This document shows positions 1-6,299 of a DNA stretch of 12,920 nucleotides, in pieces. The stretch lies in assembly GCA_035946955.1 (NCBI GenBank), contig DASYYE010000312.1, positions 1-12,920 of the forward strand, read 5' to 3'. Positions within the stretch are counted from its first letter, which is position 1. Each line of letters starts with the position of its first letter. This stretch comes from DASYYE01 sp035946955. Lineage in GTDB: Bacteria; Actinomycetota; Actinomycetes; Streptosporangiales; Streptosporangiaceae. The notes under the pieces are model-generated. The model was not told the DNA's origin, searched no databases, and saw nothing but the letters and a program-made list of their open reading frames with translations. Made by a program: the position numbers and the translations under genes.

Positions 1-31
1 TGGGTCTTACTGCTAGGCGCTGTAAGACCCA
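1..31. terminator. Perfect 10-bp inverted repeat at left edge
   Basis: TGGGTCTTAC at 1-10 is the exact reverse complement of GTAAGACCCA at 22-31, with an 11-nt spacer. The arm touches the window edge, so the stem may be longer. It lies about 140 nt beyond the stop of the minus-strand methyltransferase gene. It could act as a factor-independent terminator for that transcript or as a bidirectional terminator with a gene to the left. There is no clear U-tract, which is common in actinomycetes. An operator is the alternative. Confidence 0.5.
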
Positions 32-173
32 CCGCGGTCATGGAGATGCCGCCCTGGCGCCGCGTCCGGTGGCTGGGGCGGCACCCGCCGTCGCCGGGGC
101 GAACGTCGCCGGGCGCGGCACCAGGTGGCCGTTGGTGTCGGTGAACAGCGGCTGGGCTCCGGGGTGGGGAGCG
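32..173. other. Short non-coding stretch left of the methyltransferase
   Basis: This stretch of 142 bases lies between the left-edge hairpin and the methyltransferase stop. I see no convincing gene. A minus-strand frame is open here and ends in TGA at 38-40, reading roughly PLFTDTNGHLVPR in its middle, but it has no start codon with a ribosome binding site. It is best treated as 3' untranslated sequence, or at most a decayed remnant. Confidence 0.35.
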
Positions 174-884
174 TTACTTCTTGCGGGCCAGGGTGAGGCC
201 GTCAGCGACGGGGAGGGTGACCGCCTCTAGACGGTCATCGGCGGCCAGGGCCGCGTTGAAGCTCCGCAGTGCCCGGGCGGACGCGCGGCGGACCGGGTCG
301 GCGGCCAGGTCAGGGTCGAGGACATATCCATCGAGCAACACGTTGTCGACGGCGAGCAGGCCGCCCGGCCGCAGGAGCGGTATGGCCAGTTCGTAGTAGT
401 GCGGGTAGTTGATCTTGTCCGCATCGAGGAACACCAGGTCGGCGGCTGCCGCTGGCAGGGTGGCCAGTGTCCGGCGCGCCGGGCCGAGCCGGAATTGGAT
501 GCGGTCCGCCACCCCGGCGCGTTCCCAGTGCTCCCGGGCGAGGCCGGCGTGCCGGTCGGTCACGTCACAGGTGACTACCCGGCCACCGGGCGCGAGCCCG
601 AGGGCGAACGCCAGGGCTGACAGGCCCGTGAACGTGCCTACGTCGACCACGGCCGTGGCCCCCAGCAACCGGGCCAGCATGCTCAGCAGTGCTGCCTGCT
701 CGACCGGGACCATCATCCCGGCTTCGGAACCCAAGGCTGCGGTCGCCACAGCGAGCGAGTGCAGCGCCGGGTCCACGGGCGTGCAGCAACCCAGCAGGTA
801 GGCGTGCAGTGCCTCGCTGAGTGGCACGTGCTTGACCGCGCTCACGGACAACTGCCTGTCCGCGCCAGTTGCCAGGCCGGTCAT
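174..884 (-). CDS. SAM-dependent O-methyltransferase, CCoAOMT family
   Basis: The 236-residue protein resembles the class of metal-dependent methyltransferases typified by caffeoyl-CoA and catechol O-methyltransferases. SAM-binding motif I is VDVGTFTG (residues 80-87). The likely metal and catalytic residues follow: D154 in LVFLDADK (150-157), and D180-N181 after the RPGG turn (172-175). The length is usual for the family (about 220-240). The family methylates a hydroxyl of a vicinal diol or catechol on a small molecule in the cytoplasm, so a hydroxylated aromatic or sugar intermediate is the likely substrate. The start is ATG at 882-884, with GAGAGGAGG (893-901) 8 nt upstream. It is the last gene of a minus-strand group with the NTF2-like and flavin monooxygenase genes, but a hairpin and a triplicated RBS repeat separate it from them and could set its expression. 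Family is certain; substrate is not. Confidence 0.9.
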   Translation of the reverse strand: MTGLATGADRQLSVSAVKHVPLSEALHAYLLGCCTPVDPALHSLAVATAALGSEAGMMVPVEQAALLSMLARLLGATAVVDVGTFTGLSALAFALGLAPGGRVVTCDVTDRHAGLAREHWERAGVADRIQFRLGPARRTLATLPAAAADLVFLDADKINYPHYYELAIPLLRPGGLLAVDNVLLDGYVLDPDLAADPVRRASARALRSFNAALAADDRLEAVTLPVADGLTLARKK

Positions 885-891
885 CGCAGTG

Positions 892-938
892 GCCTCCTCT
901 CACCGGAGCCTCCTCTCACCGGAGCCTCCTCTCACCGG
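892..938 (-). repeat. Three tandem 16-bp repeats, each carrying a Shine-Dalgarno core
   Basis: The unit GCCTCCTCTCACCGGA (plus strand) occurs at 892-907, 908-923 and 924-938; the last copy lacks its final base. On the transcribed minus strand each unit reads TCCGGTGAGAGGAGGC, so the mRNA carries GAGAGGAGG three times, 16 nt apart. The copy nearest the gene sits 8 nt before the methyltransferase ATG, the ideal distance. The farthest copy overlaps the base of the 935-972 hairpin. The repeat could have arisen by slippage. It may raise ribosome loading, or it may be neutral. Confidence 0.85.
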
Positions 939-972
939 CCGGGGCGGCCGTATGGCTGTCCGCCCCGGCCGG
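935..972 (-). terminator. 13-bp GC hairpin between the NTF2-like gene and the methyltransferase
   Basis: CCGGCCGGGGCGG (935-947) is the exact reverse complement of CCGCCCCGGCCGG (960-972), with a 12-nt loop. It starts about 32 nt beyond the stop of the NTF2-like gene and lies in the leader of the methyltransferase. No U-tract follows on the minus strand; the triple RBS repeat follows directly. It could be a partial terminator (attenuator) that sets a lower methyltransferase level, or an RNA-stabilising hairpin at a processing point. Confidence 0.6.
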
Positions 973-1004
973 GAACACACCACGGTGCGGCCACCGCGCA
1001 CGGG

Positions 1005-1430
1005 CTACGCGGCGCCGAGGGGGCTGTTCTGATAGGCGGCGAGCTGCCACTGCCCGTTCTGCTTGACCAGCAGCCACATCGCGCGGATGGCGCGGCCGGG
1101 GGGGACCTCGGTCTCCCCGCGCGCGAGCACACCGCCCTGGGTGATCAGCAGGCCGACGTCGGCGCTCAGGAAGCGGATGTCCACGGGCTGGCCGGTGACC
1201 TGGGTGCCCTGGTACGGCCCGGCGAACCCGGCAGCCATGAACGAGCGGATGCCGTCGCGGCCCTTGCGGAACTCGCCGGGCAGGATCATCGTGCCGTCCT
1301 CGGTGAAGACCGAGGCGAAGGCGTCCGCGTCGTGGTTGGCCCATGCTGCGACAATGCGCTGTGGCACCGCCGCCGCGGCCGCCTGGTCAGCGGCTGACGG
1401 CCCGGCCGGCGTCGTGCTTGTGACGGTCAC
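1005..1430 (-). CDS. SgcJ/EcaC-type NTF2-fold (SnoaL-like/DUF4440) protein
   Basis: The 141-residue protein has the pattern of the SgcJ/EcaC group of the NTF2/SnoaL-like fold. After an Ala-rich N-terminus come a helix with WANHDADAFASVFTEDG (about 30-46), the usual opening of these small alpha+beta cones, then GRDGIRSFM, and a C-terminal strand with WLLVKQNGQWQLAAYQNSP. Family members are about 120-150 residues long and have a hydrophobic pocket. They act as isomerases, cyclases, hydratases or accessory proteins; the namesake SgcJ belongs to the C-1027 enediyne cluster, but relatives occur in many other clusters and outside them. The start is GTG at 1428-1430, with AGGGAAGGA upstream overlapping the stop of the preceding flavin monooxygenase gene. 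The gap is 16 nt, so the two are almost certainly cotranscribed. Precise reaction unknown. Confidence 0.85.
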   Translation of the reverse strand: MTVTSTTPAGPSAADQAAAAAVPQRIVAAWANHDADAFASVFTEDGTMILPGEFRKGRDGIRSFMAAGFAGPYQGTQVTGQPVDIRFLSADVGLLITQGGVLARGETEVPPGRAIRAMWLLVKQNGQWQLAAYQNSPLGAA

Positions 1431-1446
1431 TGTGACTTGTCCTTCC

Positions 1447-2628
1447 CTAGATGTAGAGCGTGTTCGGCTCCAGGCCGCAGGTGACCCGGCCGTACAGTTC
1501 GGCGTTCACATCGGGGTTCATCAGCGCGTGCAGCGTGACCGCGTTGATGTCGGCCCGGATCCGGCCCATGGGCACGTCCGCGTAGACCGAGGACCCGCCG
1601 CTGGCGGAGGCGTAGATGTCAACAGCCTCACGTGCGGCCCGGCACGCGGCGCCCAGTTCACCGCGGGCCAGGGCGCGGTCGGCGATGGACCACTCGCTCC
1701 CGGACGCGCACTTGCCGTCGACCAGCGCGGCAAGCCTGTGGGCGTGGAACTCCGCCTCGTCGAGGCGCTGGGCCGCCTCGGCGACACGCAGGTGGGTCAG
1801 TGGCGCCTCGGCCTGGTGCTCGTAACTGGTGTAGGTGATCTTCCGGTCCGGCAGCCGCCCGAAGAACACCTCGCGGGCCGCTGCTGCCAGCCCGGCCGCG
1901 ATGCCCACTGACGAGGCCGACGCGACCGGCAGAAGTGGCGCACGGTAGATGGGCCGCCCGGCCGTGTAGGCCGACGCACTGGCGCCCCGCAGGACCGCGG
2001 GCAGCGGCAGCACCCGCCGGCTGGGCACGAACACGTCCTTGGCCACAGTGCTCACGCTGCCGGTACCGCGCAGCCCGGTCGTGTGCCAGTCGTCTACGAC
2101 CTCCAGGTCGGACATGGGCACCAGTGCCACGACGGGCATAGGCGGCCGGTCACCGTCCAGCACCACCGCGATGACCTCCTGCCAGTGCGCGTGGTGCGCG
2201 CCGGTGATGAACCCCCAGCGCCCGTTCACCAGCAGCCCGTCCCCGGAGGGGACAGCTATCGCGGATGGGCTCAGCGTGCCGCACACCCGTACATCGGGGG
2301 TGGCGAACACCTCGTCCTGCACGTCGTCAGGGAACAGGCAGGCCATCCAGGTCGGGATCCAGTACACCTGCACCGTCCAGGCCAGTGAGCCGTCGGCCCG
2401 GGCAAGCTGGGCCGCCACGTCCACCAGCGTGCGAGTGCCAGCCTCGTACCCGCCGTAGCGGGCGGGCGCCCGCAGCTTGAAGACCCCGGCCTCGGCCAGG
2501 GCCTGGACCTGCTCGTCAGCCAGTCGCCGGTGCTCCTCCGCCCACACCGCGTGTTCGGCCAGGGTCGGCACCATTTTCGACACACGCTCGACGACTTCGG
2601 CGCGCGCCGGAACATCCGTCGTCAACAA
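1447..2628 (-). CDS. Acyl-CoA dehydrogenase-fold flavin-dependent monooxygenase
   Basis: This 393-residue protein belongs to the acyl-CoA dehydrogenase superfamily, in the branch of two-component monooxygenases (HsaA/HpaH-type phenol hydroxylases, DszC-type and KijD3/RubN8-type amine oxidases). Visible marks are EEHRRLADEQVQALAEAGVFKLRAP near the N-terminus (31-55; shown in part here), ADGSLAW (78-84), the flavin-contact strand WGFITGAHHAHW (138-149), GLRGTGS (185-191) and YASASGGSSVY (339-349). Such enzymes use reduced flavin from a separate reductase, which is not in this window, to hydroxylate an aromatic carbon or oxidise N or S. The frame is open to a TTG at 2664, but GGGAGG (2635-2640) lies 6 nt before TTG at 2626-2628, which I prefer; TTG at 2623-2625 is also possible. 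It leads the minus-strand group with the NTF2-like and methyltransferase genes and is divergent from the aminotransferase. Confidence 0.85.
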   Translation of the reverse strand: MLTTDVPARAEVVERVSKMVPTLAEHAVWAEEHRRLADEQVQALAEAGVFKLRAPARYGGYEAGTRTLVDVAAQLARADGSLAWTVQVYWIPTWMACLFPDDVQDEVFATPDVRVCGTLSPSAIAVPSGDGLLVNGRWGFITGAHHAHWQEVIAVVLDGDRPPMPVVALVPMSDLEVVDDWHTTGLRGTGSVSTVAKDVFVPSRRVLPLPAVLRGASASAYTAGRPIYRAPLLPVASASSVGIAAGLAAAAREVFFGRLPDRKITYTSYEHQAEAPLTHLRVAEAAQRLDEAEFHAHRLAALVDGKCASGSEWSIADRALARGELGAACRAAREAVDIYASASGGSSVYADVPMGRIRADINAVTLHALMNPDVNAELYGRVTCGLEPNTLYI

Positions 2629-2826
2629 CCGCGGCCTCCCATCAGGAGTTGGGCGCTGAAGCAATGCCAGTCCATAATGCCTGGCCTAGCCCAAAAAAAA
2701 CGACCGCTAAATTGCTTAACCAAACCCCTGTCAGGCGCATTTTCGGAGATGTGAACGAGGTTTCCCGGATGCGATTATTGACAATCCCATGAGTCTGGGA
2801 CGGCCAAATCTTGAGGAGTGGCACAC
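2629..2826. promoter_or_regulatory. Divergent promoter region: flavin monooxygenase / aminotransferase
   Basis: About 200 bases lie between two outward-facing genes, clearly more AT-rich than the coding DNA, with an A8 tract at 2693-2700. A TTGACA at 2778-2783 matches a -35 box for the plus strand, but no good -10 lies 16-19 nt downstream. TCCCA (2785-2789) and TGGGA (2796-2800) form a 5-bp inverted repeat, a possible small operator. The RBS of the aminotransferase (AGGAG, 2814-2818) and that of the monooxygenase (GGGAGG on the minus strand, 2635-2640) close the two ends. Confidence 0.55.
2814..2818 (+). promoter_or_regulatory. Ribosome binding site deciding the aminotransferase start
   Basis: AGGAG ends at 2818 and overlaps the first in-frame GTG (2818-2820), so that GTG cannot be the start. 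The next in-frame GTG at 2827-2829 lies 8 nt downstream, the usual spacing. Confidence 0.75.
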
Positions 2827-4212
2827 GTGACTATTTCACCTACCAGGTCAGCGATGCCGATTGCTCCGGCCGAGCTGGAAGACCTGGACCGCAGGCATGT
2901 CCTCCACCCGCACCAGCGCTCCCAGCGCCAGTGCCGCCGGGTGATTGTCCGGGGCCAGGGCTGCGTCGTCTGGGACGCCAACGGCCGTGAGCTGCTCGAC
3001 GCGCTCGGTGGGGGTATCTGGGTGGCCCAGGTCGGCCATGGCAGGCCGGAACTCGCCGAGGCCGCCGCGAGACAGGCGGAAGAGCTCGCCCAGTTCACCG
3101 GCTTCTTCGAGTTCGGCAACGACAAGACGATCCGGCTCGCCGCGAGGCTCGCGGAGCTGACCCCGCCCGAGCTGAACAAGGTGTTCTTCACCTGTGGTGG
3201 TTCCGAGGCTGTGGACACCGCCCTCAAGGTCGCACGGCTGTACCACCACCGGCGCGGGCAGCCGAACCGCACCTGGATCATCGCCCGCCATTACGGCTAC
3301 CACGGCACCAGCTACGGCAGCGGCACCGCAACCGGCATCCCCGACATGCAGAACGCGGTCGGCCCCAATCTGCCGCACGTAGAAAAGGTCATGCCCCCCT
3401 ACCCCTACCGCCAGGAGCTGTATGGCGGGGCGGACCCCACAGAGTTCTGCCTGCGTGAGCTGGCCGAGACCATAGACAGGATCGGGCCGGGAAACATCGC
3501 GGCCATGATCGGCGAGCCGGTGCTGGGTGGCGGAGGCGTGGTCATCCCGCCCGCCGACTACTGGCCGCGGGTACGGCAGCTCCTGAGCGAGCACGGCATC
3601 CTGCTCATCGCCGACGAGGTGATCACGGCTTACGGCCGCACCGGCGCCTGGTTCGACTCCGCGGCACGCGGCATGGCGCCCGACATCATCACCACCGCCA
3701 AGGGCATCACCAGCGGATACGCCCCGCTGGGTGCGGTGTTCATGCGCGATGACATAGCCGCGGCGCTGTCAGCGGGCGAGCACAGCTTCTTCCACGGCTT
3801 CACCTACACCGGGCACCCAATGTCCTGCGCGGTGGCACTGGCCAACCTCGACATCATCGAGAACGAATGCCTGCTGGACGCCTCGCTGACGATCGGCGAC
3901 TGGCTGCGCGCGGGCCTCGCCCCGGCCGCGGGCCTGCCGGTGGCCGGGGACGTCCGGGTGGTTGGCGCAACCGCTGGCATCGAACTCGTGGCAGACCGCC
4001 AGACGCGCGAGCCAATCTCCCCGGACGTGGCGCTCGCGGTATGCGACGAGGTGTACGACGCACACGGAGTGATCATCCGCAACTACGGCCCGACCCTGGT
4101 GCTCTCCCCGCCGCTCGTGATGTCCGCCGACGAGACCAGGCACGTGACCTCGGCCGTGGTGGACGCACTGAGCAGGCTGGATGTGGCCAGCGGCCGCATC
4201 GCGGCACGGTGA
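2827..4212 (+). CDS. Class III PLP-dependent aminotransferase
   Basis: The 461-residue protein is a fold-type I, class III (omega) aminotransferase of usual length. It has the PLP phosphate-binding GGSEA (124-128), HYGYHG (155-160), the cofactor-ring aspartate D263 in IADEVITAYGRTG (261-273), and the Schiff-base lysine K292 in TTAKGITSGYAPLGA. FTYTGHP (325-331) is the conserved loop closing the active site. Family members move an amino group between an aldehyde or ketone and an amine or amino acid; some act on sugar aldehydes in aminoglycoside pathways, others on taurine, GABA or diamines. The substrate here is unknown. The start at GTG 2827 was chosen from the RBS. The gene stands alone on the plus strand, divergent from the flavin monooxygenase and ending in a strong terminator. 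Sugar C4 amination is usually done by DegT-type enzymes, so a carbon-chain or primary-alcohol-derived carbonyl is more likely. Confidence 0.93.
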   Translation: MTISPTRSAMPIAPAELEDLDRRHVLHPHQRSQRQCRRVIVRGQGCVVWDANGRELLDALGGGIWVAQVGHGRPELAEAAARQAEELAQFTGFFEFGNDKTIRLAARLAELTPPELNKVFFTCGGSEAVDTALKVARLYHHRRGQPNRTWIIARHYGYHGTSYGSGTATGIPDMQNAVGPNLPHVEKVMPPYPYRQELYGGADPTEFCLRELAETIDRIGPGNIAAMIGEPVLGGGGVVIPPADYWPRVRQLLSEHGILLIADEVITAYGRTGAWFDSAARGMAPDIITTAKGITSGYAPLGAVFMRDDIAAALSAGEHSFFHGFTYTGHPMSCAVALANLDIIENECLLDASLTIGDWLRAGLAPAAGLPVAGDVRVVGATAGIELVADRQTREPISPDVALAVCDEVYDAHGVIIRNYGPTLVLSPPLVMSADETRHVTSAVVDALSRLDVASGRIAAR

Positions 4213-4220
4213 GCGACAGG

Positions 4221-4253
4221 CTGTGGCACGGCGCGTGGTGCGCCGTGCCACAG
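4221..4253. terminator. Perfect 14-bp bidirectional terminator hairpin
   Basis: CTGTGGCACGGCGC (4221-4234) pairs perfectly with GCGCCGTGCCACAG (4240-4253) around a 5-nt loop (4235-4239). It begins 8 nt after the aminotransferase stop and lies 42 nt beyond the stop of the convergent YCII gene, so it can end both transcripts. No U-tract is present. Confidence 0.88.
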
Positions 4254-4295
4254 TCATCGGCCGCCGTGCGGGGCCCCGCCGTCATGGCCGTCAGG

Positions 4296-4739
4296 TCACG
4301 CGACCGGAAGATCCCGGCGGTGTTGCAGGTCGCGCACGTGGTCTTCCTGGGTCATGGCTGGGAGGTCGGCCTGGGCGTCGGTTATCCGCCGGACCTCGAC
4401 GACGAACTCCGGGGCGGTGGTGGGCGGGGCTGCCGCCAGGGGCATCTTCTTGGCCCAGCCGACCGCATCCTCCAGCGACGCCGCGCTGATGAGGAAGAAA
4501 CCGGAGACCTGTTCGTGGTCGGGGGTGAAGGGGCCTTCGACGACTCTTTGCTCGCCACTCTTGTTGACGTGGACCCGCGCTGCCGTCGCGGTGGGGTCGA
4601 GCCCGTCGTAGGAGATCAGTGCGCCGGCCTGCTTGAGTTCCCCGACGAAATCAAGCATGTCACTGATCAATTCCGCACTCGGCGTCACCTGAGAGAGATC
4701 TCTGACGTCACCTTTGGGCAAGAGCATGAAACGCTCCAC
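4296..4739 (-). CDS. YCII/DGPF-domain protein
   Basis: The 147-residue protein fits the YCII-related (DGPF) family. It has an opening strand ERFMLLPKG (2-10), a central VVEGPFTPDHEQVSGFFLI (67-84; the family usually shows DGPF followed by E-x-K-E and GGYYLI), then SLEDAVGWAKKMPLA (88-102), ending in a strand EFVVEVRRI. Actinomycetes have many such proteins; they form ferredoxin-like dimers, and roles range from dehalogenase-like enzymes to partners of ECF sigma factors. No sigma factor gene is near. The frame is open further upstream, but GAGGAGGGA (4746-4754) lies 8 nt before GTG 4737-4739, which is the start used here. The domain also begins right there. The Asp of DGPF is Glu here. The gene faces the aminotransferase and may be a bystander inside the cluster. 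Confidence 0.82.
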   Translation of the reverse strand: MERFMLLPKGDVRDLSQVTPSAELISDMLDFVGELKQAGALISYDGLDPTATAARVHVNKSGEQRVVEGPFTPDHEQVSGFFLISAASLEDAVGWAKKMPLAAAPPTTAPEFVVEVRRITDAQADLPAMTQEDHVRDLQHRRDLPVA

Positions 4740-4806
4740 TGCACATCCCTCCTCGTCGTTGGGTCTGCCATGCTGAATTCTGGCGATACCGCGAATGCTA
4801 CAGCGG

Positions 4807-4836
4807 ATAACATCGATACACAACAGTGCTATGCAA
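4807..4836 (-). promoter_or_regulatory. Possible -35/-10 promoter for the YCII gene
   Basis: Read on the minus strand, TTGCAT (4836-4831) and TGTTAT (4812-4807) are separated by 18 nt, giving an expected RNA start near 4800 and a leader of about 60 nt. Both boxes match the vegetative consensus only partly, so this is a weak call. Confidence 0.25.
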
Positions 4837-4849
4837 CGTTTTGGCTGGT

Positions 4850-4874
4850 GCTGGGGCAATTCTGTGCCCCCAGC
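4850..4874. terminator. Imperfect hairpin in the YCII/P450-1 gap
   Basis: GCTGGGGCA (4850-4858) pairs with TGCCCC-C-AGC (4865-4874) with a single bulged C at 4871 and a 6-nt loop. It lies between the P450-1 stop and the YCII start and may contribute to ending the P450-1 transcript. Confidence 0.35.
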
Positions 4875-4941
4875 CAGTAAAAGGAGACAAGACATTCCAG
4901 ACATGAAGCCCGGACATATATCCATATAGCCGGGACGTGAC

Positions 4942-4968
4942 CTCCCTGGCCCTTAACGCACCAGGGAG
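4942..4968 (-). terminator. 8-bp hairpin downstream of P450-1
   Basis: CTCCCTGG (4942-4949) is the exact reverse complement of CCAGGGAG (4961-4968), with an 11-nt AT-containing loop. It lies about 108 nt beyond the P450-1 stop on the minus strand and is the better terminator candidate for that gene. Confidence 0.5.
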
Positions 4969-5075
4969 CAACACGGGCATCAGTGGATCATGTGACGAAT
5001 GGCACCCTACCTCGGATGCTACTGGCCGCAAACGTGCCGGACAATGATCAACTTCCCCTGATGGGGCTGATGGGG

Positions 5076-6299
5076 CTAATTTGCCGGAACTGGAGTAAAA
5101 GTGACTGGCAGGCTCGCCAGGCCGTGCAGCACAAAGCTCGGCTTCCAGGTCAGCGAGTCTTCCGGCACCGCCAGCCGGAGGTTGTCCAGCCTGCGGAGCA
5201 CCGTGGCAATGGCGACCTCGCCTTCCAGGCGGGCCAAGGGAGCACCGAGGCAGAAGTGCGTCCCGTGACTGAAACTGAGGTGCCCGGCGGCCTTGCGGCG
5301 CGGGTCGAGCCGGCCCGGCTCCTCATACACGCCCGGGTCGTGGTTGGCGGCCACCGCGGAGACCACAACGTGGTCGCCGGGCTGGATCACCACGCCCGCG
5401 ACCTCGACGGGTTCGCGCGCGAAGTGGTAGGTCACGACCGACACCGGGCTGTCGAACCGGAGGAACTCCTCAACCGCGCCCGGCATCAGCTCCGGCTTGT
5501 CGCGCAGCAGCGCCAAGACATCGGGGTTGCGGAACAGGGCGAGCACACCGTTGGAGATCAGGTAGGCAATCGTCTCGAACCCGGCCGTGAGGAGCATGAA
5601 CGCGTTCGACCGGACCTCTCGCTCGGTGAGCTTGTCGTCTTCCTCCTTGGCGAGGACCATTGCCGTCAGCAGGTCGTCCCCTGGGTTTCGCTTCCTGGCC
5701 TCCACCAGGTCCGTGAAGTACTTCTCGAACCACTGCCCGGCGTTGATGACGTCGTCATAGGTTGACGACGCGTTGATGCCGGTCAGCACCTCGGTATAGT
5801 GCTCGAACTCCGTGCGGTCGGCCAGTGGGACGCCGAGCATCTCGCAGATCACCCGGATCGGCAGCGGCAGCGCGAGGGCCTGCATGAGGTCGGCGTGCCC
5901 CGCTGGCGCCACCGCGTCCACCAGCTCGTTGGTGATCTCCTGGACCCGGGGGCGGAGTTCTTCCACGCGCCTGCGGGTGAACGCCTTGGACACGAGCTTG
6001 CGCAGTCGGCCGTGGTCCGGTGGGTCCGTGAAGATCATGTGCTGGCTGAGCGGGAAGTCCTCGCTGTTGAGCCCGACGAACCGGCGCAGGTCGGGCGCGG
6101 CCACGTCGATGCTGCGCACGAGCCTCGGGTCAGACAGCACCTCACGGGACTCACTGTGCCCGGTGATAAGCCAGGTCGGCATGCCATCGGGCAGCGCCAC
6201 CCGGTGGATGGGGCTGCGCATCCCGAGTTTGGCCAGCAGCGCCCGTGGGTCCGCGACTGTTTCCGTAGTCAGTTCCTGCGCGACGTCTCGGCTCAGCAT
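5076..6299 (-). CDS. Cytochrome P450 (P450-1)
   Basis: The 407-residue protein is a soluble bacterial class I P450 of usual length. Signatures in order: C-helix DPPDHGRLRKLVSKAF (92-107), I-helix AGFET (239-243) with the acid-alcohol pair E242-T243 intact, K-helix ExxR E278-R281, and the heme loop FSHGTHFCLG with cysteine ligand C350. Its partners would be a ferredoxin and a ferredoxin reductase, neither of which is in the window. It likely hydroxylates or epoxidises a pathway intermediate. The frame runs open to 6455, but ATG at 6297-6299 has GAGGG (6305-6309) 5 nt upstream and gives a normal P450 N-terminus; the upstream part is rich in Cys and Arg and does not look like protein. It is transcribed away from the alcohol dehydrogenase. 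It is clearly less like P450-2 and P450-3 than those two are like each other. Confidence 0.95.
   Translation of the reverse strand: MLSRDVAQELTTETVADPRALLAKLGMRSPIHRVALPDGMPTWLITGHSESREVLSDPRLVRSIDVAAPDLRRFVGLNSEDFPLSQHMIFTDPPDHGRLRKLVSKAFTRRRVEELRPRVQEITNELVDAVAPAGHADLMQALALPLPIRVICEMLGVPLADRTEFEHYTEVLTGINASSTYDDVINAGQWFEKYFTDLVEARKRNPGDDLLTAMVLAKEEDDKLTEREVRSNAFMLLTAGFETIAYLISNGVLALFRNPDVLALLRDKPELMPGAVEEFLRFDSPVSVVTYHFAREPVEVAGVVIQPGDHVVVSAVAANHDPGVYEEPGRLDPRRKAAGHLSFSHGTHFCLGAPLARLEGEVAIATVLRRLDNLRLAVPEDSLTWKPSFVLHGLASLPVTFTPVPAN

Larger units (their letters stand above)
4740..5075 (-). other. 336-bp non-coding gap between the YCII and P450-1 genes
   Basis: This stretch is AT-richer than its surroundings and has no credible gene; a 77-codon minus-strand frame shows no family resemblance and no RBS. 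It holds two hairpins (4850-4874 and 4942-4968), two tandem copies of TGATGGGGC (5059-5076) touching the P450-1 stop, and a possible YCII promoter on the minus strand: TTGCAT (4831-4836 as read on minus) and TGTTAT (4807-4812) 18 nt apart. It therefore looks like a P450-1 3' end followed by the YCII promoter. Confidence 0.55.

Noticed and set aside
38..226. Minus-strand open stretch at the left edge that could be the tail of a broken gene
   Set aside because: It has no start with an RBS, overlaps the methyltransferase end in another frame, and its Ala/Pro-rich sequence matches no family I know.
4740..4925. 62-codon upstream extension of the YCII frame
   Set aside because: A strong RBS sits 8 nt before GTG 4739 and the YCII domain begins there; the extension does not resemble the family.
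4798..5031. A 77-codon minus-strand frame in the YCII/P450-1 gap
   Set aside because: No RBS, no family resemblance, lower GC than the genes, and it spans two hairpins.
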